DNA from: Paenibacillus gyeongsangnamensis
GTDB taxonomy: Bacteria > Bacillota > Bacilli > Paenibacillales > NBRC-103111
Assembly (NCBI RefSeq): GCF_027533625.1
Contig: NZ_JAQAGZ010000013.1
Location: forward strand, 165,775-229,774
Reading direction: 5' to 3'
Length of the DNA: 64,000 nucleotides
The translations under genes and the position numbers were made by a program. The notes under the pieces were generated by a model. It saw nothing but the letters and a program-made list of their open reading frames with translations, searched no databases and was not told the origin of the DNA. Of this stretch, positions 44,343-53,071 are shown in pieces; positions within the stretch are counted from its first letter, which is position 1, and every line of letters begins with the position of its first letter.

Positions 44343-44783
44343 ATGGACAGCTTCGATTCCAGACTGGCAAGCGAGCTGCAGCGGCTTCGCGATGAAACCG
44401 GGAGCGATCTTGTCGCTTTCGCCGTGCCGGTTTCGCAACTGTCGCAGTGGCGATGGGTACGGGTTATCGGAGCAGAGAGCGAGCGGATATTACGGCTTGC
44501 CGTTCAAACGGGCCGGGGCATTGCCGGCGCCGCGCTCCGAACGGGACGAACAATCGTGCTTGACCGGCACAAGAATGCCAACGATCTGCGGAAAGAAGAT
44601 GCTTCGCTGCTGTTAGCGGAACGGTTGTCCTCCGTCGCTGCCGCTCCGGTTATATATGATGGAAATGCGGTTGGTCTTATATTGATCGGTTCCCGTTCCG
44701 AGAAGGACTACGACAACGCGGCTGTCCAATTGTTGGGGGACACATCTTCCAGGCTCGCGGCCGTAGGAACCATTAACCGATAA
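44343..44783 (+). CDS. GAF-domain protein, NreA-like
   Basis: A 146-residue single GAF domain (SFAVPVSQLSQWRW-type beta strand near residue 30, GRGIAGAALRTGRTIVLD in the middle, SSVAAAPVIYDGNAVGLILIG near the end). It directly precedes a NarL-type response regulator and a PAS histidine kinase. In staphylococci the GAF protein NreA binds nitrate and controls the kinase NreB, and the three genes stand in related order, so a nitrate- or small-ligand-receptor role is inferred. ATG 44343 follows AAGGAGGTG by 7 nt; a GTG at 44325 overlaps that site. Confidence 0.75.
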   Translation: MDSFDSRLASELQRLRDETGSDLVAFAVPVSQLSQWRWVRVIGAESERILRLAVQTGRGIAGAALRTGRTIVLDRHKNANDLRKEDASLLLAERLSSVAAAPVIYDGNAVGLILIGSRSEKDYDNAAVQLLGDTSSRLAAVGTINR

Positions 44784-44868
44784 TCATGAAGGAATCTCCA
44801 TAGTGAGGTTCCTTTTCTTTTGTGATAAAATGGTAGTAACACGTAAGTTAGCGGGAGTTGGTGTTCTC

Positions 44869-45519
44869 ATGAAACTGATCATTGTAGACGACCACGCAGT
44901 CGTACGTTCTGGCTTAGCCTCGTTATTGAACGGTAAACACGGCATCGAGGTCATCGGAGAAGCGGCGGACGGCGACGAAGGAATAGCGAAAGCTCTGGAG
45001 CTGAGGCCCGATGTCGTGCTGATGGATTTAAGCATGCCTCACGGCAAGGACGGGATGGCCGCCACAGCTGAGCTAAAACAGCAGGCTCCCGATATCGCGG
45101 TACTCATTCTTACTATGCATGATGACGACGAATATTTGTTCCGAGCCATCCATGCCGGGGCCGCGGGTTACATCCTGAAGAGTGCCCCGCATGATGAACT
45201 GGTGTCGGCTATTCAATCCGTTGCAAGCGGCAATGCGTATTTATACCCGACAGCTACCAAACGGCTGATGAAGGAATATTTGGATCGACAAAACAAAGGC
45301 GAAAACACCGGCACCTTCGAGAAATTATCCGACCGGGAGAAGGAAATATTGAGCTGGACGGCAAAAGGCTACTCCAACAAAGAAATAGCCGAACATCTGA
45401 TTCTCAGCGTCAAAACAGTCGAAACCCATAAAGCGAATCTTATGGAAAAGCTCGGCCTTAAGACGCGTCCGGATCTTATCAAATATGCCGTTAAGAAAGG
45501 ACTGTTAACCTTTGAGTGA
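44869..45519 (+). CDS. NarL/LuxR-family response regulator, NreC-like
   Basis: A 216-residue two-component regulator. The receiver domain has Asp6/Asp7, phospho-acceptor Asp53 (LMDLSMPHGKDG) and the Lys of ILKSAPHDEL; the C-terminal LuxR helix-turn-helix has LSDREKEILSWTAKGYSNKEIAEHLI split over two helices. ATG 44869 is chosen over upstream in-frame starts because the protein there begins MKLIIVDDHAVVR, and GGAG is 11 nt upstream. Its last codons overlap the kinase start by 8 nt. Confidence 0.9.
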   Translation: MKLIIVDDHAVVRSGLASLLNGKHGIEVIGEAADGDEGIAKALELRPDVVLMDLSMPHGKDGMAATAELKQQAPDIAVLILTMHDDDEYLFRAIHAGAAGYILKSAPHDELVSAIQSVASGNAYLYPTATKRLMKEYLDRQNKGENTGTFEKLSDREKEILSWTAKGYSNKEIAEHLILSVKTVETHKANLMEKLGLKTRPDLIKYAVKKGLLTFE

Positions 45520-46627
45520 CGAATCCAAACCATTTGAAGCACCCGAAATCATTGGCGAGAACGTAGTATCGCTGCTGACGCAGCTTGAAGAAGAAGCGAT
45601 CGAAGCACAGCTGAGGGATGAATTGAAGCATTCGTTGAGACAGCTTGCGAACGTCAAATTCGCCCTGGACGAATCCTCGATTGTAGCACTGACTGACCGC
45701 AGAGGAATCATCCTATATGTAAACGATAAATTTTGCGAAATATCCCGGTATAAGCGGGAGGAGCTCCTCGGGCAAGACCATCGGATCATTAATTCGGGAT
45801 ATCATGATAAAAGCTTCATGCAGAACTTATGGAGAACGATCGGCTCGGGGAACGTATGGCGGGGCGATATCAAGAATCGCGCAAAGGACGGATCCCATTA
45901 CTGGGTTCATACGACCATTGTGCCGTTATTGGACGAAAATGGGAAGCCCTATCAATTTTTGGCCATTCGTAACGATGTGACCCGCATGAAGGAGGTCGAA
46001 GAAGACCTTCAGCAGGTGCTGGCCGATATGATGCAAATCCAGGAGGAAGAGCGACGCCGTTTCTCGCGTGAATTGCACGACGGCATCGGGCAAAGCTTAT
46101 TCTCACTGCTGATTCAGGTCGATCGGATCTTAAGCGACGAGCCAAGATCGGATTTGCAGCAGCTTCGCGGCAGCATATCAGGTATTATTGAAGAAGTACG
46201 AGGTCTCGCTTGGGAGCTGCGGCCTTCCGTCCTCGACGATTTGGGAGTCGTTCCTGCCATTCGCACCTATCTGGATAATTACTCGGAGCATTATGGAATC
46301 GACATCAGCTTCGAGAATGAGCTGCGCGGCCGCCTCGACATTCAGGCAGAAACCGTGATCTATCGGACCATTCAAGAGGCTTTGACCAACGTCATGAAAT
46401 ACTCCCTGGTGAACGAGGCTTTTGTCCGGATCTGTGAAAAAGAAGATATGGTCGAGGTGCAGGTAGAGGATCGCGGCCGAGGCTTCTCCCGCGAGAGCAT
46501 GGGCAAAGGCGTCGGATTGTTCAGTATGGAGGAAAGAGCCAAGTCCGTCGGAGGACAGCTCAAGGTCGATTCCGCACCGAAGAAGGGAACTGTCGTAACG
46601 CTTAAAATTCCTAGAAAAAAGCCATGA
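45512..46627 (+). CDS. PAS-domain sensor histidine kinase, NreB-like
   Basis: A 371-residue soluble kinase: N-terminal helix, PAS domain (about 45-160, ALTDRRGIILYVNDKF), HisKA_3 dimerisation region with phospho-His189 (FSRELHDGIGQSL) and an HATPase domain (TIQEALTNVMKYS, GKGVGLFSMEERA). It starts at TTG 45512 inside the regulator gene, so the two are translationally coupled. Staphylococcal NreB senses oxygen through an iron-sulfur cluster on four cysteines; this protein has only two cysteines (Cys75 and one near 309) and cannot do the same. Signal input must come through PAS or the GAF partner. Confidence 0.88.
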   Translation: MSDESKPFEAPEIIGENVVSLLTQLEEEAIEAQLRDELKHSLRQLANVKFALDESSIVALTDRRGIILYVNDKFCEISRYKREELLGQDHRIINSGYHDKSFMQNLWRTIGSGNVWRGDIKNRAKDGSHYWVHTTIVPLLDENGKPYQFLAIRNDVTRMKEVEEDLQQVLADMMQIQEEERRRFSRELHDGIGQSLFSLLIQVDRILSDEPRSDLQQLRGSISGIIEEVRGLAWELRPSVLDDLGVVPAIRTYLDNYSEHYGIDISFENELRGRLDIQAETVIYRTIQEALTNVMKYSLVNEAFVRICEKEDMVEVQVEDRGRGFSRESMGKGVGLFSMEERAKSVGGQLKVDSAPKKGTVVTLKIPRKKP

Positions 46628-46634
46628 AACCCTT

Positions 46635-47555
46635 CTAAAATTTTATTGCTTTACTTTGATTTCTTCCGCTAGTCTTTGCTCTATATAAAGCGACGTCAGC
46701 CTGCTCAAGAAGCATTATTGGATCATCAGCCTCCTTCGGAGTAACGGTAGAACATCCAATACTTATGGTTACAACGTCTATTGTCCTAGAACTCTGATGA
46801 GGAATGGCAAGCTGCTGTACGCTGTTCAAAAGCTTTTCTGCAATTGCTATTGAAGCATCGCTCCCTGTGCCGGGTAAAATGATCGCGAATTCCTCGCCGC
46901 CGTATCTTGCAAGGAATCCTTCCGTTAATGTATTACGGAGAGCAGTTGCGACGGTATGAAGGCATTCATCCCCCATGGGGTGACCGTAGGTATCATTGTA
47001 TTCTTTGAAGTGATCAATATCGATCATTAATAGCGATAGCGGTTTATTGATGCGTCGAGCAGTTTCCCATTCATTTCTCAGAGTTTCGTTAAAATATCTT
47101 CGATTCGGATTTTCGGTCAAAGCATCGTGTGTGGCCAACTGTTCTAATTTTGTATTCATCGTCTTTAGCTTGGTTTCATGCATCATTCTGTCGGTAATAT
47201 CGGAGAAAATAGACGCATAATGGCTGACTTTCCCGGACTTATCTCGTAAGGCGAAGATATTTTGCCATTCAATTAACTGCTCGCCCGACTTCCTTTTATT
47301 CCATATTTCTCCCTGCCATTGATCGGTTCTATGAATCGTGTCCCACATTTCCTTATAAAAATCCGCACTGTGCAGGCCTGATTGCAATATTTTAGGGTTC
47401 ATTCCATACACGTCTTTCAGCGTGTAGCCGGTTGTTGAAGTAAAAGGCTGATTCACATAAATGATGCAGTTATTGCTATCCGTGACGATGATCCCGTTCA
47501 AAGTTTGTTCAGCTAGCTTGTAGAATAACTCTAATTCTACCGGTCTATTTATCAT
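46635..47555 (-). CDS. PAS-GGDEF diguanylate cyclase
   Basis: A 306-residue signalling enzyme that would make cyclic di-GMP. PAS domain at about 10-130 (GIIVTDSNNCIIYVNQPF), then a GGDEF domain at about 140-305 with DALTENPNRRYF, MIDIDHFKEYNDTYGH and the active-site signature GGEEF near residue 218. No upstream RxxD inhibitory motif is evident. It converges on the histidine kinase gene with only a few bases between the two stops. Its PAS resembles that of the neighbouring kinase (LQSGLH/INSGYH, FYKEMW/FMQNLW), suggesting shared ancestry of the sensor domains. Confidence 0.92.
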   Translation of the reverse strand: MINRPVELELFYKLAEQTLNGIIVTDSNNCIIYVNQPFTSTTGYTLKDVYGMNPKILQSGLHSADFYKEMWDTIHRTDQWQGEIWNKRKSGEQLIEWQNIFALRDKSGKVSHYASIFSDITDRMMHETKLKTMNTKLEQLATHDALTENPNRRYFNETLRNEWETARRINKPLSLLMIDIDHFKEYNDTYGHPMGDECLHTVATALRNTLTEGFLARYGGEEFAIILPGTGSDASIAIAEKLLNSVQQLAIPHQSSRTIDVVTISIGCSTVTPKEADDPIMLLEQADVALYRAKTSGRNQSKAIKF

Positions 47556-47654
47556 AAACTCTTAACCCCCAGTTACACTAGTCCTATTATTCCAATATAT
47601 TATATATTATCATTCGACCTTTTCGCTGAATTTTTCCTTAAGAATCGCGAAAAT

Positions 47655-47683
47655 AGCATGTCGCTCATGACATGCTGTTTTTT
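47655..47683 (+). terminator. terminator-like hairpin upstream of the globin remnant
   Basis: AGCATGTC (47655-47662) and GACATGCT (47669-47676) form a perfect 8-bp stem followed by six T. It is a few bases upstream of the Fnr site at 47692 and isolates that promoter from upstream transcription. Confidence 0.7.
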
Positions 47684-47691
47684 ACGTTTGG

Positions 47692-47734
47692 TGTGATGGA
47701 GATCACATATATTGATGAGAAGATAGCGTTTAAT
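47692..47734 (+). promoter_or_regulatory. Fnr-dependent promoter of the truncated haemoglobin remnant
   Basis: Perfect TGTGA-TGGAGA-TCACA (47692-47707), with TTTAAT (47729-47734) as -10 box 37 nt from the start of the site. Confidence 0.75.
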
Positions 47735-47768
47735 AAAGGGAGCATAGAATATGAAAGGAGATACTCGA

Positions 47769-48130
47769 ATGGAATTGTATGAATACATCGGAGGAGCATC
47801 GACAGTTCGAAACATAGTGGATGCGTTTTATCCGAAGGTCTAAAGCCGATTTTTCCGAATGATATAAATTCTCTTATTGAGAAACAGTATCAGTTTTTAA
47901 CCCAATTTTTTGGCGGACCTGCTCTTTATACTGTTCAGCATGGCCATCCGATGATGAGGGCGAGGCATTTGCCCTTTCCGATCACGCCGCAAAGAGCGGA
48001 AGCATGGCTAGATTGTATGCAAAGAACACTGGATGAGGTGATACCGTCCGAAGAAATTCGCACCGTCATTCTCGAGAGATTGAAAGGTCCTGCTCATTTT
48101 TTCGTGAATACAGCGGATGTGGAAGCATAA
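47769..48130 (+). pseudogene. truncated haemoglobin (group II, YjbI-like), frameshifted
   Basis: The first 24 codons (MELYEYIGGASTVRNIVDAF, YPKV) end in a stop. A different frame then continues the family sequence: LKPIFPNDINSLIEKQYQFL, FGGPALYTVQHGHPMMRARH (with the proximal His region), and TPQRAEAWLDCMQRTLDEV to a normal stop at 48128. A short internal deletion after YPKV explains the shift. GAAAGGAG precedes the ATG, and the Fnr-type promoter is intact. The product would have handled oxygen or nitric oxide. Confidence 0.87.
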
Positions 48131-48176
48131 TTCCGAAGGTCGACCAGTGAACTCTGGCCGACCTGTTTTTTTTTCT

Positions 48177-49193
48177 TTATTTCCAAACGCTCTTACCATG
48201 CATTCGTAAGCCTTTCGGAAGCCGAAGAGATGGCTCGAACATGGGACGCGTGAAACGTTCGACTTTTCCTATTGACAACAAAATGATGAGCGCCGCGGCC
48301 AGGAGGAATGCGAGGGACATGTGCAGCGGCGTCTCCAAGCCTTGATAAAATCCCGAGGCGATGATTGTTTTTAGAAGCAGGCCGTGAAGCAGGAACACGT
48401 AAACCGTTCGTTTGCCCCAACCGGTCCAGCTTTTCAAAGTCCACGGAATCCAGCTTAGAAACGCTATGGAGACGACTGCCTGAACGCTGTATAGTGCGAG
48501 TCGGTACAAGCCGGAATACCATTGAGATACTCCCATCTCGAGATAAGTGGCGTTTCCGTACAGCCAAGGGGACGGAAGCCAGCTTCTGAAGATAGCGAGC
48601 GCCAAGAACCATAACGCGGCGAGAGCTGTGGAAAAGAGGCGCCATTTCCGCAACCGAACGAAAAGCTTACGGTCTATTCGGCAATAATATCCCGCCAGAA
48701 AGAACGGGAAATACACGAACGTCCGCGATAAACTGAGAATCGCCCCTGACCAAGGCATGTAACCGACGGCAATACCGAGCAATATTGCTGGCAGAAGAGG
48801 ATGCTTTAATCGCAGGAACGGAACGAGCAGGATCCGCCAGCAAAAATGGCTGCAAAGAAACCATAACAGCGAGTATGGCATAAAGAACGAATAAACGACG
48901 TTAGGAGCGTGAAAGTAAGTGGTGTCTAGGAGAGAGTAAGCGGTCTGGAACAATACATATTGCCAAGCGATAATCGTTAGCACACGCAGACCGCGGTGCT
49001 CCAGCTTGAATTCTTTGGCTAGAAGTCCCATTGCAAACACGAACATCGGGATGTGAAAGGTATAAATTCCTTGATACAGCATATGTAATCCTACGCTTTT
49101 GCCGATTAAAGGTTCGATCGAATTGGCCACTACGACGAAACAGATCAGCACAAATTTTAAATTATTGACGAAAACCACTGAGGGTTTGTTCAT
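48177..49193 (-). CDS. membrane acyltransferase family 3 protein
   Basis: A 338-residue polytopic membrane protein of the acyltransferase-3 (OatA/YkrP-like) type, with about ten hydrophobic segments, FVNNLKFVLICFVVVANSI at the N-terminus in place of the usual catalytic-His motif, FHIPMFVFAMG, and a basic C-terminal tail. Members transfer acetyl or succinyl groups to cell-surface polymers. ATG 49193 lies 9 nt after GGAG; an in-frame ATG at 49211 is possible. Because the N-terminal His is not obvious here, catalytic activity is uncertain. Confidence 0.8.
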   Translation of the reverse strand: MNKPSVVFVNNLKFVLICFVVVANSIEPLIGKSVGLHMLYQGIYTFHIPMFVFAMGLLAKEFKLEHRGLRVLTIIAWQYVLFQTAYSLLDTTYFHAPNVVYSFFMPYSLLWFLCSHFCWRILLVPFLRLKHPLLPAILLGIAVGYMPWSGAILSLSRTFVYFPFFLAGYYCRIDRKLFVRLRKWRLFSTALAALWFLALAIFRSWLPSPWLYGNATYLEMGVSQWYSGLYRLALYSVQAVVSIAFLSWIPWTLKSWTGWGKRTVYVFLLHGLLLKTIIASGFYQGLETPLHMSLAFLLAAALIILLSIGKVERFTRPMFEPSLRLPKGLRMHGKSVWK

Positions 49194-49323
49194 ATTCAAC
49201 GCTCCAATCATTCAACTAGAAACTGCTGCACTGCTTCCAAATAATGATCCCTCTTCAATTTTTCATTGTACGCTTCCATCCTAATATCCAGTGTTAAATT
49301 TACCACAAACTATAGGTGGTCTA

Positions 49324-49366
49324 TGTGATGTTTTTCACAACTGAACATTGTAATTAGTTATACAAT
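49324..49366 (+). promoter_or_regulatory. Fnr-dependent promoter of the stress-protein operon
   Basis: Perfect TGTGA-TGTTTT-TCACA (49324-49339) starts 37 nt before the -10 box TACAAT (49361-49366). It would drive the run usp, usp, zinc ribbon, hemerythrin, hpf to the terminator at 51656. Confidence 0.8.
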
Positions 49367-49392
49367 GAAGTCAAGCAGGAGGAGGAAGACCG

Positions 49393-49818
49393 ATGCTCAG
49401 CTTTATTCTAAAGTTGTAGTCCCGTACGATGGCTCCGAACTATCCGAAAAAGCACTTCGTACAGCAATCAAACTGGTTTCCGCCGACAAACGCATCGAGC
49501 TTCACGTACTTCATATCATAAAGCCGTTCAATACGCTCGAAATGCTTGAAAAAAATTATAAGGCCGCCTTTTATATGAGAGTCGAGCGTGCTATGTCGAT
49601 GCTTCGAGAAGTCCTTATACGATCTTGGCAATCCGCTTTATGTTCGACTGAAAGAAGGAGATGCCGGCAAAGAAATCGTCAAATACAGCGAGGAAGCCGG
49701 CTGTGACCTGATTGTCATGGGCAGCAGGGGCCTAAGCGGCTTGAGAGAATGGTGGCTCGGCAGTGTCAGCCATCATGTAATGCAGCATACGAAGCGTTTG
49801 GTCTTAATCGTGAAATAG
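49393..49818 (+). pseudogene. universal stress protein, frameshifted
   Basis: A UspA-family protein split over two frames: SKVVVPYDGSELSEKALRTA to about position 49610, then GNPLYVRLKEGDAGKEIV, GCDLIVMGSRGLSGLREWWL to the stop. The ATG at 49393 that follows AGGAGGAGGA is itself out of frame with the first part, so there are probably two lesions; the in-frame ATG at 49365 lies within the -10 box. The nucleotide-binding motif G-2x-G-9x-G(S) in the C-terminal part is intact. An intact paralogue follows directly. Confidence 0.82.
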
Positions 49819-49830
49819 GAGGAGAGTCTT

Positions 49831-50301
49831 GTGGCATACAAACATATTTTGGTCGTTTATGACGGATCGGATTTGGCCAAATCGGCATTAGACCAAGCGG
49901 TGCGTATCGTCCGGGAACATCCGGTGACGAGATTGACCGTACTGCATGTATTCCATTTTCCAAACATTCTGGTTGGAGGAGTATTCTACACAGCCCTTTC
50001 AGGATTGGAAAATGAGTATTTGGATTACGCAGAAACTTTGATCGAGGATGCCCGAAAAGCGATTGAGGGACTACCATATGCAACTGTACAAATGCGAGAA
50101 GGGTTCCCTGTGGAAACAATACTGGAGGTTTCCGAAGAAGGGGGATGCGATCTGGTCATCATGGGCAGCAGGGGCCTAAGCGGCTTAAAGGAATTCATGC
50201 TCGGAAGCGTCAGCCATGCGGTAGTTCAGAAGGCAAAAATGCCTGTCATGATCATCAAAGGGACTGGAGCTATCATACAAAATAGAGGTGTGACGGTATG
50301 A
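49831..50301 (+). CDS. universal stress protein (UspA family)
   Basis: A 156-residue cytoplasmic protein with the UspA fold: KHILVVYDGSDLAKSALDQA at the N-terminus and the ATP-binding motif MGSRGLSGLKEFMLGSVSHAVV near residues 113-134. It starts at GTG 49831 after AGGAGGAG. Its stop overlaps the start of the next gene in an ATGA. Such proteins support survival in oxygen- or energy-limited cells, in keeping with Fnr-type control of the operon. Confidence 0.93.
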   Translation: MAYKHILVVYDGSDLAKSALDQAVRIVREHPVTRLTVLHVFHFPNILVGGVFYTALSGLENEYLDYAETLIEDARKAIEGLPYATVQMREGFPVETILEVSEEGGCDLVIMGSRGLSGLKEFMLGSVSHAVVQKAKMPVMIIKGTGAIIQNRGVTV

Positions 50302-50540
50302 TCGACAAAGTGAACGGACATGCAGTGGATCGCGAACATGACGAAGCGGAACTGGAAACGTACGGAGTGGCCGTCTGTCAAAAGTGTGGAGCTGAGCTTC
50401 CGCTGATGGCGGAATGCTATCCGACCGTATGCGGCGAGTGTGGCGGCAATACGTTTTATCCGATCCAGCCGAAGCCGCGAAAGCCCGATAAGGCAGCGTT
50501 CTTGCCTTATGTCGGTGTTATTGATGACTACATTTTGTAG
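50298..50540 (+). CDS. small zinc-ribbon protein
   Basis: An 80-residue protein with a C4 zinc ribbon (CQKCGAELP and CGECGGNTFYP, cysteines near residues 27, 30, 45 and 48), acidic N-terminus and basic centre. The start overlaps the stop of the universal stress gene, so the two are cotranslated. I know of no assigned function; a partner or redox role in the anaerobic stress operon is inference. The hemerythrin gene follows after 12 nt. Confidence 0.82.
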   Translation: MIDKVNGHAVDREHDEAELETYGVAVCQKCGAELPLMAECYPTVCGECGGNTFYPIQPKPRKPDKAAFLPYVGVIDDYIL

Positions 50541-50552
50541 GAGGGGCTCTGT

Positions 50553-51098
50553 ATGTCCTTAACCAAAGAACGGCATGTTCTCGAACTTGATAGCGTTGCC
50601 CGGTATACGCCATGGTGGCAATCCACGAAGAGATTGAAAGAGGAACACGATGCACTTACCGAACGATTGGACCATATGAAAGCTTTGGTGAAATCCGTAT
50701 ATGATGAGAAAGATCCTGCTCGGTCCAGAATCACATTGAAAATATTAAAACTGCGAGTGAATGATTTTATAAGTGCGCTAAAGGAGCACTCCGAATGGGA
50801 GGAAAGGGACGTATTTCCCGTTATCGATTTGTATTTCCGCCGATTGATGAAACCTTCCATCACGCCTTCCATTTGGGTGATGGAAAGGGATCATGAGCTC
50901 GCCGTTTTGTTTGTGAATTCCTTTGTTGACGCAGTAGATGCCCTACCCGAGAAAAGCACGTTGGAGCAAAACCGCCAGACTGCGGCTCACCTGATGCAAG
51001 CATGCCTGATCTTGTCGGAGCATTTCGAACTGGAGGAAGATTTAATTTATCCTCTTGCGGACGAAATGCTGACCGATATCGACTACTTTTATTCTTGA
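50553..51098 (+). CDS. hemerythrin-domain protein
   Basis: A 181-residue four-helix HHE protein. Candidate di-iron ligands are the repeated His/Glu sets LKEEHDAL, LKEHSEWEERDVFPV, MERDHELAVLF and LSEHFELEEDLIYPL. The C-terminus ends YFYS. GGAGGGG lies before the ATG. Hemerythrin-type proteins bind oxygen or nitric oxide, or repair iron-sulfur clusters (RIC family); this one lacks the N-terminal ScdA domain of the repair proteins, so oxygen or NO sensing is more likely. Confidence 0.85.
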   Translation: MSLTKERHVLELDSVARYTPWWQSTKRLKEEHDALTERLDHMKALVKSVYDEKDPARSRITLKILKLRVNDFISALKEHSEWEERDVFPVIDLYFRRLMKPSITPSIWVMERDHELAVLFVNSFVDAVDALPEKSTLEQNRQTAAHLMQACLILSEHFELEEDLIYPLADEMLTDIDYFYS

Positions 51099-51114
51099 TA
51101 AGGGGATGACGGAG

Positions 51115-51642
51115 ATGAACTTTATTTTCCACAACAAGCAAATGGAAGTAACGGATGCTCTCAAGGAGTATGCAGAGCAAAAAATCAGACGAGTTGAAAC
51201 GATTGCGCCAGTCGAAGAAGCGGTTGTGACGTTTATTGTGAACGGCCATAAGCACGATACGCACAAGGTGGAGGTGATCCTGCATCTGGAAGGCGGTTTG
51301 ATAAGGGCAGAGGAACGTACGGGCGATATGTACGCTTCGGTGGACGAGGTTGCCGAGAAGCTGGAGCGAAAGCTGCGCAAACTGAAGGAGAAGCTTCGCA
51401 GACGAGTTCGCCGCGGCGGTTTGCCGGAGCTTGCTTTGGATCGATTGCCGGAAGAAGAAACGGAACCTTATGAGATCGTGCGAGTGAAACGGGTGGGCCT
51501 CAAGCCAGTCGATTTGGAGGAAGCGATTCTCGAAATGAATTTGCTGGACCATAACTTCCACGTTTTTATCAATAGCGTGACACGGTCCACTAATGTTGTA
51601 TATAGGCGTATCGATGGCACGTATGGACTGATCACCTCTTGA
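51115..51642 (+). CDS. hpf: ribosome hibernation promoting factor, long form
   Basis: A 175-residue HPF that pairs 70S ribosomes into inactive 100S dimers. The N-terminal S30AE domain runs from FIFHNKQMEVTDALKEYAEQ to about residue 100 (KLERKLRKLKEKLRRRVRRG); the C-terminal dimerisation domain is about 120-175 (IVRVKRVGLKPVDLEEAI, NVVYRRIDGTYGLI). ATG 51115 is chosen because AAGGGG lies 9 nt upstream and MNF is the usual start; ATG 51106 overlaps that site. Placement in an Fnr-type operon links dormancy to oxygen shortage. A second hpf elsewhere is likely. Confidence 0.94.
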   Translation: MNFIFHNKQMEVTDALKEYAEQKIRRVETIAPVEEAVVTFIVNGHKHDTHKVEVILHLEGGLIRAEERTGDMYASVDEVAEKLERKLRKLKEKLRRRVRRGGLPELALDRLPEEETEPYEIVRVKRVGLKPVDLEEAILEMNLLDHNFHVFINSVTRSTNVVYRRIDGTYGLITS

Positions 51643-51655
51643 GTGGCAGACGGCG

Positions 51656-51681
51656 GACCGGTTCCCGACAGGGGACCGGCC
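51656..51681 (+). terminator. terminator after hpf
   Basis: CCGGTTCCC (51658-51666) pairs with GGGGACCGG (51671-51679) with one G-T pair; CTGTTTATTATTT follows. It also serves the convergent cytochrome gene. Confidence 0.7.
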
Positions 51682-51687
51682 TGTTTA

Positions 51688-52052
51688 TTATTTATTAGCT
51701 GCCAGCCAATCAGCAAGTGCATTTATATCCGGATTTTTTAATGTCCCCTTAAATGGCGGCATGGCACCTTTACCATTGCTGATTTGAGTGACGATTTGAT
51801 CTCTGGAGAATCGGGAACCTAATTTTTGAAGATTGGGTCCGGCGCCACCGGAAAATCGGCTCCGTGACAAGCCATACAATTCTGCTTATAAAGCGCCTGG
51901 GCATTAGTGGTGGTTGCAGTACCCCCGGTTGTTCCTGTGGCTGCGCCCGGAGCGTTCGACCCTGAAGGGGCGGGTGATGGAGCATTACTAGCACAAGCCG
52001 TCGTCGATATCATTAGGGTGAAAAAAGTCATCGTAATCAACCACTTTTTCAA
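51688..52052 (-). pseudogene. lipoprotein cytochrome c (c551/CccB-like), frameshifted
   Basis: A small membrane-anchored cytochrome c. The signal peptide MKKWLITMTFFTLMIS ends in a lipobox TTAC; an Ala/Gly/Pro/Thr linker leads to the haem motif CMACH. After HGAD the frame breaks by one base, and the match continues in another frame: SGGAGPNLQKLGSRF, NGKGAMPPFKGTL (axial Met) and INALADWLAANK. The TTG start has AGGGAGGA upstream. Except for the single base, the gene looks functional, so a sequencing error is a live alternative. Confidence 0.83.
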
Positions 52053-52133
52053 GGAATCCTCCCTAAGTGAATTGTATCTCCGATGTAATGTATCCTTAAA
52101 TCGATTATTCATGCAAATGTAAAATAAGCTTTT

Positions 52134-52833
52134 TTACATGCGGCAAATATCAGTCGAACTGTTTTCACAATGGCAAATATCCTTTAAGTAATTCTGATCA
52201 TTAACTATTAAATAGCTGTCGACGAAGTCGATCGTGTTGTGTTTTTTCATGTCCGACAGCATTCGATTGACGCTTTCCTGAGTCGCTCCGATCATATCGG
52301 CCAAATCCGTATTCGTCAGCTTCCTGGAGATGCGAACACCTGCCTCTTCCTGAACTCCATATGTGTTAACAAGCCTGATTATAATTCGAGCATAGCGCCC
52401 CAGTCTTCTCGAACATCATCAGATCTCGGAATTTCGTTTGCGTCATGCGGTGGACGAGACCCATCCACTTCATGAACTCAATGGCTAGTTCTCCGTGCTG
52501 CCAAAGCAGGATTTCCAAATCCCGCTGCTGAATGACCCCGACTATGCTATCCTCCACCACTTCTGCATTAAAGCCTTGCGTTAATGTGCGGAATGGATCG
52601 ACCTGTCCGAATAAATCGCCTTCTTTGTACAAGTACAGAACGAAATGACGGCCGTCATCGGACGATTTCGTAATACGAAAACTGCCTTTTTTAATGTAGT
52701 ACAACTTATCGGCCTTATCATACTCCCAGAACAAACGAGTACCATAGCTTATTTTCATCTCATACATAATGCCTGTTAGTTTTCTAAGGCTTTCGGCCGA
52801 GAAGCAACCCGTATTCCTTGGATCGTTATTCAT
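52134..52833 (-). pseudogene. second Fnr-like regulator, frameshifted
   Basis: A paralogue of the fnr product at 43291. The sensor half is intact from ATG 52833 (GTGGAG 8 nt upstream) through TGALCSN, then a frameshift near 52375 leads into a different frame carrying GVRISRKLTNTDLADMIGAT, QESVNRMLSDMKKHNTIDF and the cysteine-rich tail DICHCENSSTDICRM. The tail has three cysteines where the other copy has four. One small lesion separates it from a working gene. Confidence 0.87.
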
Positions 52834-52950
52834 TTGCGCTCCACTCTTATTCATATTGGATCTTATCCTTTCCTGCATGAATGGAACAGTCCCAGTATTG
52901 CTTTCTGACAATGACTTCTTCTAAGCGTAGCGAAAATAGTGTTGTCTTGT

Positions 52951-52966
52951 GGTGATTTTTATCACA
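52951..52966. promoter_or_regulatory. Fnr-like site upstream of the second fnr copy
   Basis: GGTGA-TTTTTA-TCACA, 9 of 10 arm positions. It sits 118 nt upstream of the ATG of the frameshifted regulator; no good -10 box at the standard distance. Confidence 0.45.
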
Positions 52967-53027
52967 GTCGTTAGTCCGGCCTTCAGGTCGGTTATCGTAA
53001 ATCTTATTTAATTTGTTTATGGCTTTA

Positions 53028-53071
53028 TGTGATTTTTATTCACAACCATGAACGGTTTCCGAGGTTAAAAT
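53028..53071 (+). promoter_or_regulatory. Fnr-type promoter of ackA with 7-nt spacer
   Basis: TGTGA-TTTTTAT-TCACA (53028-53044) has one extra base between otherwise perfect arms. TAAAAT (53066-53071) lies 38 nt from its start, so the distance to the downstream arm is unchanged. Confidence 0.6.
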
